NCBI GenBank assembly: GCA_002691685.1 | Contig: NZIQ01000004.1 | Coordinates: forward strand, 1 to 51,198 | Direction: 5' to 3' | Length of the DNA: 51,198 nucleotides | Origin: Flavobacteriaceae bacterium | GTDB taxonomy: Bacteria > Bacteroidota > Bacteroidia > Flavobacteriales > Flavobacteriaceae | In this document: piece after piece, positions 17,023-28,017 of the stretch | Layout: each line of letters begins with the position of its first letter | Position numbering within the stretch: the stretch's first letter is position 1 | The notes under the pieces: model-generated | Databases searched by the model: none | Told to the model about the DNA's origin: nothing | The model's input: the letters and a program-made list of their open reading frames with translations, nothing else | Position numbers and translations under genes: made by a program

Positions 17023-18039
17023 ATGAAATCTTTTTTCATTTCTGCCACGCTGCTTATTTGTCTTCATATAAGCGCACAAAATAACAGATCAACTTTTGAA
17101 GTTTCACCCTATCAGGAAACAGATGTAGTATTATCCGATGGAGATGCAGCCGATGATATTGCCATTTATATTTCGCATGATGGCGCCAATGAACTGGTCA
17201 TAATCGGAACTAATAAGAAATACGGATTAGAAACCTATAATTCTAAGGGAAAAAGATTGTTTCACGCCCCTTTTGGAAGGATTAATAATGTTGATCTATT
17301 AAAGGGGTTTAAACCAAGTGATAAAGGAGATCTTGCTTTATTGGGAGGCAGTAACAGAACCCATTTAAGTGTAGATTTCTGGTATTTAAAGGCTAACGAC
17401 ACCATTACCCTTCAAAAGAGAATTAAAACTAAACTCAGTGATGTGTATGGTTTTACCTTTTATTCCGATTCAAAGGCGACCTATGCCTTTGTTTCTGATA
17501 AAAAGGGGACCCTGCTGCAATATCAATTATTTTTTGGAGGAGACCAAGCATTCGAAGTGTCACTAATACGAAAATTAAAGTTTTCTTCTGTGGTAGAAGG
17601 AATAGAAGCAGACCCTAAACGTGGATTAGTGTTAGCGGCACAAGAAAATAAAGGTCTCTGGAAGTTTAACGCTCACCCTTTCATGCCGCTTGACAAAAAA
17701 TTAGTGCTATCTGTTGATCGAAAAGATGTAAAAGCAGATTTAGAAGGAGTAGCCTTGTTGGAAAGAGACCAATCGAGAGATTTAATTTTTATTTCTGTAC
17801 AAGGTTCGAACAGTTATGCTATTCTAGATGCGCAGGATTATATATTGAAAGGCATCTTTAAAATTATTCAGGGAGATACTGCTGTAGATGGTACCGAGGA
17901 AACAGATGGAATAGAAGTCTCATGGATCACCCAAGAAGAAGGTTTATTTATTGCCCAAGATGGTTTTAACGATGGAGAAACACAAAACTTCAAGCTCGTA
18001 AAGCTCTCAACCATCTTAAGTCAACTCGATAAGATTTAA
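17023..18039 (+). CDS. Beta-propeller phytase (3-phytase family), exported
   Basis: A 338-residue secreted phosphatase that releases phosphate from inositol hexakisphosphate in a Ca-dependent reaction, judged by family. The signal peptide is MKSFFISATLLICLHISAQ. Family segments appear in order: DAADDIAIYISH (from the DADDPAIW-type motif) near 43, LVIIGTNKKYGLETY near 60, FGRINNVDLL near 88, VEGIEADPKRGLVLAAQE near 190, KADLEGVALL near 235, LIFISVQGSNSYAIL near 251 and DGTEETDGIEVSW near 288. Many acidic residues suit Ca and phosphate binding. Its start lies just behind the terminator of the receptor gene. Confidence 0.9.
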   Translation: MKSFFISATLLICLHISAQNNRSTFEVSPYQETDVVLSDGDAADDIAIYISHDGANELVIIGTNKKYGLETYNSKGKRLFHAPFGRINNVDLLKGFKPSDKGDLALLGGSNRTHLSVDFWYLKANDTITLQKRIKTKLSDVYGFTFYSDSKATYAFVSDKKGTLLQYQLFFGGDQAFEVSLIRKLKFSSVVEGIEADPKRGLVLAAQENKGLWKFNAHPFMPLDKKLVLSVDRKDVKADLEGVALLERDQSRDLIFISVQGSNSYAILDAQDYILKGIFKIIQGDTAVDGTEETDGIEVSWITQEEGLFIAQDGFNDGETQNFKLVKLSTILSQLDKI

Positions 18040-18069
18040 GGGGGTTATCTCTAAAATATCTCCTTAAAA

Positions 18070-18124
18070 AAATACCGGATAACCACAAGCTATCCCCTAA
18101 TTCTCCTGTAATATTCCGGTATTT
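18070..18124. repeat. Long-range inverted repeat with internal hairpin after the phytase gene
   Basis: AAATACCGGA (18070-18079) and TCCGGTATTT (18115-18124) are exact 10-bp reverse complements, 35 bases apart. Inside, GGATA (18077-18081) can pair with TATCC (18091-18095); this shares GGA with the outer arm, so the two foldings exclude each other. No T tract follows the outer stem. It could act as two operator half-sites or as an RNA switch in the leader of the next gene. Confidence 0.45.
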
Positions 18125-18153
18125 AATTTAAATTGTAATCAAACGATTCGTCA

Positions 18154-19418
18154 ATGAAAATGAATAGGCTTGTTACGCTATTTATCTTTTTGTCTTTTGT
18201 AGTTTCTGCACAAAATGAGCCGCCAAAACTTGAAGGTCCTTATTCTTTTATTAGTCTACCGGAGGGCGATGGGTTTAAAATAATCACGAACTCCAAGGTC
18301 TATTTTACAAAAGACGGCATAAACTTTACAACACGTGAGCATAATTTTCAGTTAGATGTCCGTGAATTCAGTTTATTTCCAGGAACAGACAATATTCTTG
18401 TTCACAGAGGCGGAGGCTTGGTTTATCAATATAAAAACGACAGTTTAGTTCGTTTAGACAAGAGTTATATGTGGAAGAGTCGTTTTAAAGCTGCTCCATT
18501 ACTCAAAAACGACACCATTGTGCTTATTGGAGGGTTTGGAGAATATAACGAGGCTAAAAACATTGTTTACTATGATGATTATCTAAGAGAATGGTTTGAG
18601 TATAAATTTAAATTGAAGCAATTCGAAGACACGATTCTTTACGCTCAATATGATTCGATATCCGATAAATTAATAGGAATAAGCACAGATTGGGTCAGTT
18701 ACGAATATTTCGAATATGAATTTCAGAAAGGATTATTCAAAGACGTATCACTCGAGGAACACATAGATTATATTCATTTCCCAATTGTTAATTATCCAGA
18801 ACCTTTAATGTTCTCTTTTAATGATAAAATTATAACGTGGAACCTTGAAGAAAAAACATATTCACTTTATAGATTTGATAATGAGTTGAAAAGCAAAAAA
18901 CTCTATTTAGATTATAATCCTGTTTCAAAGACTTTTCTAGTTTATGATGATATTCTTAATGAGTTAATAATTGTAAAGGAGAATTTATTATTCTCCCAAC
19001 CTATAAAAACAGTTTCTTTTCAATTAACGCAAGACGCGAATAAAAATAACCTCCTAGTTATTCCACTAATTATAATTTTAATTGGTCTCGCATTTCTGGT
19101 ACTCATAAGACGTAGGTCAGTAGTAAAAGTTATACTTTCCAAAAAAGAAGAAATACTGGCAGATCTGTCAGAGGCCGAAGCTATTACCTTTACTAAAATT
19201 GTAGAAAGTCATCCTAAACCTATTGAACTAACTGAATTACAACAAGACTTTGAGCCACAATTGACTTACGAATCTAGGCTTAAAAAACTCAGAAAGTGTT
19301 TGACTTCTATCGAAAATTTAGCCAAAGAAAAAGCGAATATAACCAAAAGCAAAGCCGTGTTCATACATTCGCAAAGTCGAGAAGATAAGCGCATCAAACT
19401 CATCCATTTAAATCAACG

Positions 19419-19422
<4 letters not shown>
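18154..19422 (+). CDS. Membrane-anchored protein with extracytoplasmic sensor-like domain and possible wHTH tail
   Basis: A 422-residue protein I cannot assign to a named family. It has a signal peptide (LVTLFIFLSFVVSAQ), about 275 periplasmic residues with propeller-like blades (SKVYFTKDGINFT, DSISDKLIGIS), one membrane helix at about 301-320 (LLVIPLIIILIGLAFLVLI) followed by Arg-Arg-Arg, and a cytoplasmic tail of about 100 residues. The tail (LSEAEAITFTKIVESHPKPI, LTYESRLKKLRKCL) looks helical and basic and may be a winged helix, so the protein could be a one-component membrane regulator. Its position after the phytase suggests, but does not prove, control of that locus. Its stop overlaps ogt by four bases. 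Confidence 0.65.
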
Positions 19423-21685
<2,263 letters not shown>

Positions 21686-21693
21686 TTTTAATT

Positions 21694-22608
21694 TTAAGAC
21701 ACCCATGATTTTGGATTTTTTAAGACTTCAATGAGTTGTTGTTCCTCTGAGCCTTGTTCTACTTTTTTATTGTATTGCCAACGAACTCTCGGTGGCAGTG
21801 ACATTAAAATACTTTCAATACGCCCATTGGTTTTTAAACCAAAGAGGGTTCCCTTATCGTGTACGAGGTTGAATTCGACATAACGCCCTCTTCGAACTTC
21901 TTGCCATTCTCGTTGCGCTTCTGTATAAGGCAAATTCTTTCTGCGGTTAGCAATTGGAACATAGGCATTCAAAAAGTTTTGAGCCACATCAGTCACAAAA
22001 TTATACCACTGTTGTGTATTCATCTTTTCTGTTTCTTTGAGGTAGTCAAAAAACAATCCGCCTACACCTCGGGCCTCTTGCCTGTGATGATTGTGAAAAT
22101 AGGCATCACATTTTTCTTTGTAGTTAGGATAAAATTCAGGATCATGACGGTCACAGGCCTCTTTACAAACTTGGTGAAAATGCGAAGCATCTTCTTCAAA
22201 GAGGTAATAGGGGGTAAGGTCTAGTCCGCCTCCAAACCAGGCGTCTATTTTTTGACCTTCTTTGCCATACAATTCAAAGTACCTCCAATTGGCATGAACG
22301 GTGGGAACCATTGGGTTTTCAGGATGTAAAACCAAACTCAATCCGCAGGCAAAGAAATTAGAATCGTCAACCTTGAAATAGTTTTGCATACTCTCGGGAA
22401 GCTTGCCGTGAACAGCGGAAATATTGACACCTCCTTTTTCAAATACGCCACCGTTTTCGATAATACGTGTTCTCCCTCCGCCTCCTCCAGGCCGATCCCA
22501 TAAATCTTCTTCAAATTTTGCTTTGCCATCAATTTCTTCTATGCTTTGGCATATATCATCCTGCAGGGTTTGAATAAAAGCGTAAAATTGATCTTTGGTA
22601 TTTTGCAT
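21694..22608 (-). CDS. hemF: Oxygen-dependent coproporphyrinogen III oxidase
   Basis: Converts coproporphyrinogen III to protoporphyrinogen IX using O2. The 304-residue protein is typical: WDRPGGGGGRTRI near 38-50, MVPTVHANWRYFELYG near 98, WFGGGLDLTPYYL near 123, DAYFHNHHRQEARGVGGLFFDYL near 168 (given in part: HHRQEARGVGGLFFDYL) and RRGRYVEFNLVHDKGTLFGL near 239. The conserved His residues for metal or substrate are present. An oxygen-dependent enzyme points to aerobic heme synthesis. It sits one base after the DUF6973 gene. Confidence 0.96.
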   Translation of the reverse strand: MQNTKDQFYAFIQTLQDDICQSIEEIDGKAKFEEDLWDRPGGGGGRTRIIENGGVFEKGGVNISAVHGKLPESMQNYFKVDDSNFFACGLSLVLHPENPMVPTVHANWRYFELYGKEGQKIDAWFGGGLDLTPYYLFEEDASHFHQVCKEACDRHDPEFYPNYKEKCDAYFHNHHRQEARGVGGLFFDYLKETEKMNTQQWYNFVTDVAQNFLNAYVPIANRRKNLPYTEAQREWQEVRRGRYVEFNLVHDKGTLFGLKTNGRIESILMSLPPRVRWQYNKKVEQGSEEQQLIEVLKNPKSWVS

Positions 22609-22609
22609 A

Positions 22610-23095
22610 TTAAGAATTCAGATAAACAAGTTCTGGTGTATTAAAAGGCATTTGGTTGACATCAACGGCTTTTGCATTCTCAAGCATATTCATCAAGTCT
22701 TCGATGACTTCTGACTCTTTTCGGTTTAAATATTGCTTGAACAATTCTATGCCAATTTGATTGTTGTGCAAATCCATAGCTGTTTCTACTTGATCATTGA
22801 TAAAGCATCTTTCGTGAAAGTCTGTCATTTTTTTAGTCCAAACACAGACGTCTTCTTTTTTACGACTCCATTGATAACAATAGTTCGAAATCAGGTAACA
22901 CCAATAGGCGTGTCTGAAGGCATTCGCCTTACCATTGCCGTGGTGTTTGTCGCCATATGTTCGCTGTGCTTTTAACATACAGTTTTTAGTTGCGGCCAAT
23001 GTTGGCCAAATGTATAAAGGTCTTTTTAGGCATTCTCGAATTAAATAAATCAATTCAGAAAACGGTATTTTAAACAAGGCCTTTAAGACTCTCAT
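22610..23095 (-). CDS. DUF6973-like protein embedded in the heme operon
   Basis: A 161-residue protein resembling the DUF6973 family, function unknown to me. The ATG at 23095 overlaps the hemE stop (TGATG); a TTG one codon earlier is less likely. Conserved-looking His/Glu motifs are NGKANAFRHAYWCYL near 55, MTDFHERCF near 90 and ETAMDLHNNQIGIEL near 105. Their spacing could build a metal site or hydrolase centre, which is inference. There is no signal peptide; an N-terminal hydrophobic stretch (FSELIYLIRECL) is amphipathic. Tight packing between hemE and hemF argues for coexpression with heme enzymes. Confidence 0.72.
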   Translation of the reverse strand: MRVLKALFKIPFSELIYLIRECLKRPLYIWPTLAATKNCMLKAQRTYGDKHHGNGKANAFRHAYWCYLISNYCYQWSRKKEDVCVWTKKMTDFHERCFINDQVETAMDLHNNQIGIELFKQYLNRKESEVIEDLMNMLENAKAVDVNQMPFNTPELVYLNS

Positions 23096-24120
23096 CAAGC
23101 GTATTCTTTGACTGCTTCAATAAAGGCACGGGCATGATCTACTGGAATATCAGGTAGAATTCCGTGTCCTAGATTTACGATGTAGCGGTCTTTTCCAAAG
23201 GCTTGAATCATATCTTTTACGTCTTTTTTGATTCGCTTTGGAGGGGAGTACAATCGAGAGGGGTCATAATTTCCTTGTAATGCAATTTGACCTCCACTCA
23301 AATAACGTGCATTTCGTGCTGAACAGGTCCAATCTACTCCAAGTGCAGAAGCGCCTGTTTTCGCCATTTCATGCAAGGCAAACCAGCATCCTTTTCCAAA
23401 TAAAACCACTGGAATATCATCTTTAAGTGCAGTTACAATTTGGCGCATGTATGAAAGTGAAAACTCTTCGTAATCTTCTGGGCCGAGCATTCCTCCCCAT
23501 GAATCAAAAACCTGCACAGCATGAACACCAGCCTTCGCTTTTGCTTTTAAATAGGCAATTGTGGTGTCTGTAATTTTTTGAAGTAAGGCATGTGCCGTTT
23601 GAGGATCAGAAAAACATAGCTTTTTGGCTTTGTCAAAGTTTTTGCTTCCTTCACCCTGAACACAGTAACACAAGATGGTCCAAGGAGAACCGGCAAAACC
23701 AATAAGAGGCACGCTGTTGTCTAGCATTTCCAAGGTGAGTTTGATTGCGTCAAAAACGTAAGAAAGGCTGTCGTTCACATCGGGAACGACTACGCGGTCT
23801 AAATCATTTGCCGTTCGAACAGGATTTGGCAGTACAGGACCTTTATTCGGCTCCATATACACATCGATATTCATCGCCTGTGGAATGACCAAGATGTCTG
23901 AAAAGAGAATGGCTGCATCATTTTCAAAGCGTCGCAGCGGCTGAACTGTAATTTCAGATGCCAACTCTGGAGTTTGACAACGTGTAAAGAAATCGTATTT
24001 CTTTTTGAGCTCCATAAACTCAGGTAAGTAACGACCTGCTTGTCTCATCATCCATACAGGAGGTCTTGATACTTCTTCTCCCTTAAGTGCTCTTAGATAT
24101 AAATCGTTTTTAAGACTCAT
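23095..24120 (-). CDS. hemE: Uroporphyrinogen decarboxylase
   Basis: Removes the four acetate carboxyls of uroporphyrinogen III to give coproporphyrinogen III. The 341-residue length is normal. Signatures: [15 protein letters not shown] near 21-35 with the conserved Arg, the catalytic Asp in [14 protein letters not shown] near 72, [18 protein letters not shown] near 129, [11 protein letters not shown] near 200 and [14 protein letters not shown] near 312 with the conserved His. The start overlaps the end of hemD by 11 bases. Confidence 0.97.
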   Translation of the reverse strand: MSLKNDLYLRALKGEEVSRPPVWMMRQAGRYLPEFMELKKKYDFFTRCQTPELASEITVQPLRRFENDAAILFSDILVIPQAMNIDVYMEPNKGPVLPNPVRTANDLDRVVVPDVNDSLSYVFDAIKLTLEMLDNSVPLIGFAGSPWTILCYCVQGEGSKNFDKAKKLCFSDPQTAHALLQKITDTTIAYLKAKAKAGVHAVQVFDSWGGMLGPEDYEEFSLSYMRQIVTALKDDIPVVLFGKGCWFALHEMAKTGASALGVDWTCSARNARYLSGGQIALQGNYDPSRLYSPPKRIKKDVKDMIQAFGKDRYIVNLGHGILPDIPVDHARAFIEAVKEYA

Positions 24121-24778
24121 TTTTTGCTTTATAATGTTGAATTAATTTTAATACTAAACTTGTTGAAGTGGAGCTTTTGGCCACCACAACATCCGGTGTA
24201 TATGTTCTAGCTTTGGAAGCGGTAGTCTCTCCGATGCAAAAAGCGGTTTTGTCGGTTAAGTTATTTTCACTCGCAAAACTCTCGACACCTCTTGGACTAA
24301 AGAAAAGCACAGCGCTGTAATCGTCTGCAAATTTCTTTTTATTCATGCTACTTAAATATACGGTATAAGAGTCAGACCCTTTTGCTCTGAGCCACTGCTC
24401 CAGCGTGGGAGTGACATAATTTCCGTGAAGCCAGCAAGACTTAAAATCTTGAGTTTTCAAAAATTCGATGAGTTGCTGAGCATTGTCAAAATGCTTTAGA
24501 ACACTTAACCCCAAGTCTTTTAATCCCTGGGCTGTTTTTTCTCCTACACAGTATATCGAAGCTCGATGCAGATGTGCTGTGTTTTGATTTTTCCAGTACT
24601 GTTTTAAGGCTACTATGGCATTTTGACTGCTGAATAAATAAGTGTCATAATTAGATGCAATTGAAAAAGGCAAGGTCTCAATTTTGAGTGTGTCGTATTC
24701 TATGAGAGAAACACCAGCTTGCAGGAGGTGATTCTTGTCAGAAGCAGAGAGTGTTTTGGTGCTAATGATTTTTCTCAT
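24110..24778 (-). CDS. hemD: Uroporphyrinogen-III synthase
   Basis: Cyclises hydroxymethylbilane with inversion of ring D. HemD is poorly conserved; the assignment rests on the 222-residue length, the two-domain pattern ([27 protein letters not shown] near 90, [14 protein letters not shown] near 157, [12 protein letters not shown] near 180) and the position between hemC and hemE. The segments VGEKTA and IGETTA are the usual HemD signature in each half. It overlaps hemC by 17 bases and hemE by 11. Confidence 0.9.
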   Translation of the reverse strand: MRKIISTKTLSASDKNHLLQAGVSLIEYDTLKIETLPFSIASNYDTYLFSSQNAIVALKQYWKNQNTAHLHRASIYCVGEKTAQGLKDLGLSVLKHFDNAQQLIEFLKTQDFKSCWLHGNYVTPTLEQWLRAKGSDSYTVYLSSMNKKKFADDYSAVLFFSPRGVESFASENNLTDKTAFCIGETTASKARTYTPDVVVAKSSTSTSLVLKLIQHYKAKNES

Positions 24779-25673
24779 CCTGTATGGCCTTTAATAGTTC
24801 TAGTCCTCCATTTTTTCGTATTTCGTGCGCCAAATCGCAACCGCTTTGAGCAGCCTGAGTCAAAGGAATTTCTCGCTCTAACTCTATGGCCTCTCGTCCG
24901 TTCAAACTGTATAAACCTCCTTTAAAACAGAGCGTATTTTTATCTACAACGGCATAGGCTCCTACAGGAGAACTGCATCCACCTTCTAAGGTTTTTAGAA
25001 AATCGCGTTCAACGCTTGTACAAAGTGCGGTGTCGCTATGGTTGAGGTTTGTTACACCCTTAAATTTTTCTAGCTGTTCTTTGAGCCCAACAATGAACAA
25101 AGCCCCTTGGGCAGGTGCAGGAATCATGTAATCTAAATTGACAAGCTGATGCCCATCCATATTCATGCGTTGCAAGCCTGCTTGAGCAAAAATGGCACCT
25201 TCCCAAGAGGATTCTTCTAATTTCTGAATTCTGCGCTGAAGATTACCCCTGAGATTTTCTACTTGGTAATTGGGATTTTTTCTAAGCCATTGTGCTTTTC
25301 TTCTAAGACTTCCGGTACCAATTTTCAAACTTTGCTCTTTTGTTGGATTAAGTACGAGCACATCTCTGTGGTCTCCTCTTTGAAGCACCGCATATGGGGT
25401 TATTCCTTCGGCGAGTTTTGTAGGAACATCTTTCATAGAATGCACCGCGATATCAATGCGCTTTGTAAGTAGTGCCGCATCAAGTGTTTTGGTAAATACA
25501 CCGGTGAGCCCCATTTGATAAATAGGCTGCGTTAAATTCAAATCACCTTCTGAGGATATGGGCACGATTTCAGTGGCATATCCCAAATCGTTGAGCTGAT
25601 TTTGAACAAACTCTGCTTGCCAGAGGGCTAGGGCACTTGATCTAGTGCCAATTCTAATGGTTTCACTAGTCAT
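24762..25673 (-). CDS. hemC: Hydroxymethylbilane synthase (porphobilinogen deaminase)
   Basis: Polymerises four porphobilinogens. The 303-residue protein begins with IRIGTRSSALALWQAEFV; IAVHSMKDVPTKL is near 77, GTGSLRRKAQWLR near 120, NLRGNLQRRIQKL near 140 and the dipyrromethane-cofactor Cys is in LEGGCSSPVGAYA near 231. Its ATG directly follows the hemA stop (TAG-ATG, no gap), and its end overlaps hemD by 17 bases. Confidence 0.97.
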   Translation of the reverse strand: MTSETIRIGTRSSALALWQAEFVQNQLNDLGYATEIVPISSEGDLNLTQPIYQMGLTGVFTKTLDAALLTKRIDIAVHSMKDVPTKLAEGITPYAVLQRGDHRDVLVLNPTKEQSLKIGTGSLRRKAQWLRKNPNYQVENLRGNLQRRIQKLEESSWEGAIFAQAGLQRMNMDGHQLVNLDYMIPAPAQGALFIVGLKEQLEKFKGVTNLNHSDTALCTSVERDFLKTLEGGCSSPVGAYAVVDKNTLCFKGGLYSLNGREAIELEREIPLTQAAQSGCDLAHEIRKNGGLELLKAIQDEKNH

Positions 25674-26933
25674 CTATGAGTTTGATTCCTTCTGATTTAA
25701 TTCAAAAACATCATTGAGCATGGCTACGCTTTGATCAAAATCTCCATTCGCTGATTTTAAGTGATTGGCGATTTGTTTTGTGATTTTTTGAATCAACCTA
25801 TTTGATACTAAATCAATCGCTTTCTCATCTAATACCGATTGGTTTTTTTTCGAATGAAAATCGATTTCTTCCTTTTTGTAGGATTGAAGTTTTGCTTTTA
25901 CCGCAGCTACAACTGGGGCAAATTTTCTATTGGCTAGCCAATAGAAAAAGTCTCTTTGAATTTCTTCTATGATCTGGAGGGCTTGAGGAATGTATTGCTT
26001 TCTTCGCTCAAGGGTGTCGTCTGTAATTTTTGAGAGTTGGTCAATACCTACCAAGCTGACCCCATCAATTTCAGTAACATCAGAGGCAACATTTTGAGGG
26101 ACCGATAAATCTAAGATGAGTAAGTTGTTCTTGGTTCTAAGTAAGTCTTTATTCACAGTCGGATTCGCCGCCCCAGTGGCTACAATTAAAACATCTGCTG
26201 TTCTGATTTCCGAAGGTAAATCTGAGAAGCTTTTTACATCTACCTTGAATTTACCGGCAACCTCTTCGGCTCGATCTCGAGTTCGGTTGATGAGGGTAAT
26301 GTGTTGATTTTTGGTATGTTTCACCAAATTCTCACAGGTATTTCGTCCGATTTTTCCAGTACCAAATAAGACGATTTTTTTGGATTGAACCTCTTGGATT
26401 TCTTGCATGAGGTATTTCACTGATGCAAAAGAAACCGATGTGGCTCCAGTGGAGATTTCTGTTTCATTCTTTATGCGTTTGCTCGCTTGAATAACAGAAT
26501 TACACAAACGCTCTAAAAACGTACTTGTCAGTTTAGATTTCTTGGCCTTCTTAAAGGATTTTTTGATCTGGGCGATGATTTCAAAGTCACCGAGAATTTG
26601 ACTATCTAGTCCTGTACCTACTTGAAAAACATGATCTATGGCCTCTTCTTCAGTTTTGATATAACCGTGCTTGGCGAACATCTCCTTTGAGCCTTTAGTG
26701 AATTCACAAAGCAGGTCGACAAGAATATCTTCATTTTCAACTTCTGCATAAAGTTCAGTGCGGTTACATGTAGAAACAATCATTAAAGAGGAGGCTCCAA
26801 TTTGCAAAGCTTTTTCGCTTAGTTTGCGAGACTTGTGTTCATCGAGACTGAACAATCCTCTTGTTGGCGCATCTGTTCTGTGATAGCTAACGCCAACGAC
26901 ACAAAACGAACTATTTAAATTTGTCTTATTCAT
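25674..26933 (-). CDS. hemA: Glutamyl-tRNA reductase
   Basis: First committed step of C5-pathway heme synthesis: NADPH-dependent reduction of glutamyl-tRNA to glutamate-1-semialdehyde. From the ATG at 26933 the protein is 419 residues (MNKTNLNSSFCVVG). A frame to 26963 exists, but a perfect minus-7 box at 26948-26955 lies within it, so the upstream ATG would not be transcribed from that promoter. The nucleophilic Cys is in MIVSTCNRTELYAEVE near 50, the NADPH-binding loop is IVLFGTGKIGRNTCENL near 185, and the C-terminal dimerisation helices are present. It leads a nine-gene operon. hemL is not in the window. Confidence 0.96.
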   Translation of the reverse strand: MNKTNLNSSFCVVGVSYHRTDAPTRGLFSLDEHKSRKLSEKALQIGASSLMIVSTCNRTELYAEVENEDILVDLLCEFTKGSKEMFAKHGYIKTEEEAIDHVFQVGTGLDSQILGDFEIIAQIKKSFKKAKKSKLTSTFLERLCNSVIQASKRIKNETEISTGATSVSFASVKYLMQEIQEVQSKKIVLFGTGKIGRNTCENLVKHTKNQHITLINRTRDRAEEVAGKFKVDVKSFSDLPSEIRTADVLIVATGAANPTVNKDLLRTKNNLLILDLSVPQNVASDVTEIDGVSLVGIDQLSKITDDTLERRKQYIPQALQIIEEIQRDFFYWLANRKFAPVVAAVKAKLQSYKKEEIDFHSKKNQSVLDEKAIDLVSNRLIQKITKQIANHLKSANGDFDQSVAMLNDVFELNQKESNS

Positions 26934-26947
26934 AGATTGTGATGGCA

Positions 26948-26955
26948 CAAAATTA
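26948..26955 (-). promoter_or_regulatory. Minus-7 box of the heme operon
   Basis: The minus strand reads TAATTTTG, an exact TAnnTTTG match, 14 bases before the ATG at 26933. This decides the hemA start and predicts a very short leader. A clear minus-33 TTG is not seen. Confidence 0.55.
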
Positions 26956-27025
26956 AAAGTCATTAAAGGGAAATAATAACGCTAAAGGTTCTTTAGTTTT
27001 TTGGCTGGTTTTCAGGACTATTCTT

Positions 27026-27033
27026 TACCTTTG
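27026..27033 (+). promoter_or_regulatory. Minus-7 box of the araC-type regulator gene
   Basis: TACCTTTG matches TAnnTTTG exactly. TTGG at 27001 is upstream, though its spacing of 22 bases is longer than usual. The predicted leader is about 120 bases, long for this genome. It includes ATGAAT-ATAA-ATTCAT (27036-27051) right at the expected start of transcription and a second inverted repeat, TTTAGA/TCTAAA (27086-27102). Either could be an operator. Confidence 0.5.
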
Positions 27034-27159
27034 CAATGAATATAAATTCATGTAAATCAAAGTTTTAAAGGCATATTCAAGATTATTTAGAAAGAGTCTA
27101 AATTTATTGTAGTGCCAAATAGAGCAAAAACTTATCTCAAAAAATACCGCTAGAGGGTT

Positions 27160-28017
27160 ATGCAGCACATAGATATTCAAAATTTAGGAACTGTTTTAAT
27201 TGAAAACACTGATAAAGAGCGAGAAAAGACAATTGTATATCCTGTAGAAATCAAACAGATTCAATTGCATTTTGTACTTAAAGGAGGATTGCGTTTTTCA
27301 TTTAACGAAAACACTTATTTCTTGGAAGCAAAAGAAGATCAGACCCTTTTGCTCTTTAATTCACAAAAGGACTTACCTATCTCTGCTGAGTTAGAAAAAG
27401 ACACCCAATGGCTTTGTTTGGTGTTAAGCATTGACGGCCTGCATGCACTTTTCAGTGAACACGCCAAAATCATTCCCTTTTTAAATACAGAAACACAAGA
27501 GACCAAGTATTACAGTCAAGGAGAGCTGAGTCCAGCCATGGCAATTGTGGTGAGTCAACTCATGGAAAACCGATTACACACCGCATTAAAGAATATTTAT
27601 AACAAGGGGAAAGTCTATGAATTAATCAGTCTTTATTTTAATAAAACTGAAGATACCGACCTTGAGCAATGCCCTTATTTAGCCGATGATCAAAACATTC
27701 GTAAAATCAGACAAGCCAAAGAAATCATTATCGCAGAAATGAATGAACCTCCAACTTTGGAGCACCTGGCAAAAACCATTGACCTCCCGTTAAAGCGACT
27801 AAAAGAAGGTTTTAAGCAATTGTATGGAGATTCGGTCTATGGTTTTCTTTTTCAACACAAAATGGAATTTGCTCGAAAATTATTACTCTCCAATAAATAT
27901 AGTGTAGGTGAGATCGGCTTGCGCGTGGGTTACAGCACACCGAGTCATTTTATAGCAGCCTTTAAAAAGAAATACGGAACAACGCCTAAAAAGTATTTGT
28001 CAGAATCACAGGCCTAA
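27160..28017 (+). CDS. AraC family transcriptional regulator
   Basis: A 285-residue regulator divergent from the heme operon. The N-terminal about 160 residues form a cupin-like effector domain (VEIKQIQLHFVLKGGLRFSF, LFNSQKDLPISAE). The C-terminal AraC/XylS DNA-binding domain spans about 190-283: first helix-turn-helix in EPPTLEHLAKTIDLPLKRLK, second in VGEIGLRVGYSTPSHFIAAF, ending FKKKYGTTPKKYL. Its effector is unknown; the shared 226-base upstream region with hemA and the adjacent hemH make control of heme or iron genes a fair hypothesis. Its stop abuts the convergent DUF1460 stop with no base between. Confidence 0.92.
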   Translation: MQHIDIQNLGTVLIENTDKEREKTIVYPVEIKQIQLHFVLKGGLRFSFNENTYFLEAKEDQTLLLFNSQKDLPISAELEKDTQWLCLVLSIDGLHALFSEHAKIIPFLNTETQETKYYSQGELSPAMAIVVSQLMENRLHTALKNIYNKGKVYELISLYFNKTEDTDLEQCPYLADDQNIRKIRQAKEIIIAEMNEPPTLEHLAKTIDLPLKRLKEGFKQLYGDSVYGFLFQHKMEFARKLLLSNKYSVGEIGLRVGYSTPSHFIAAFKKKYGTTPKKYLSESQA

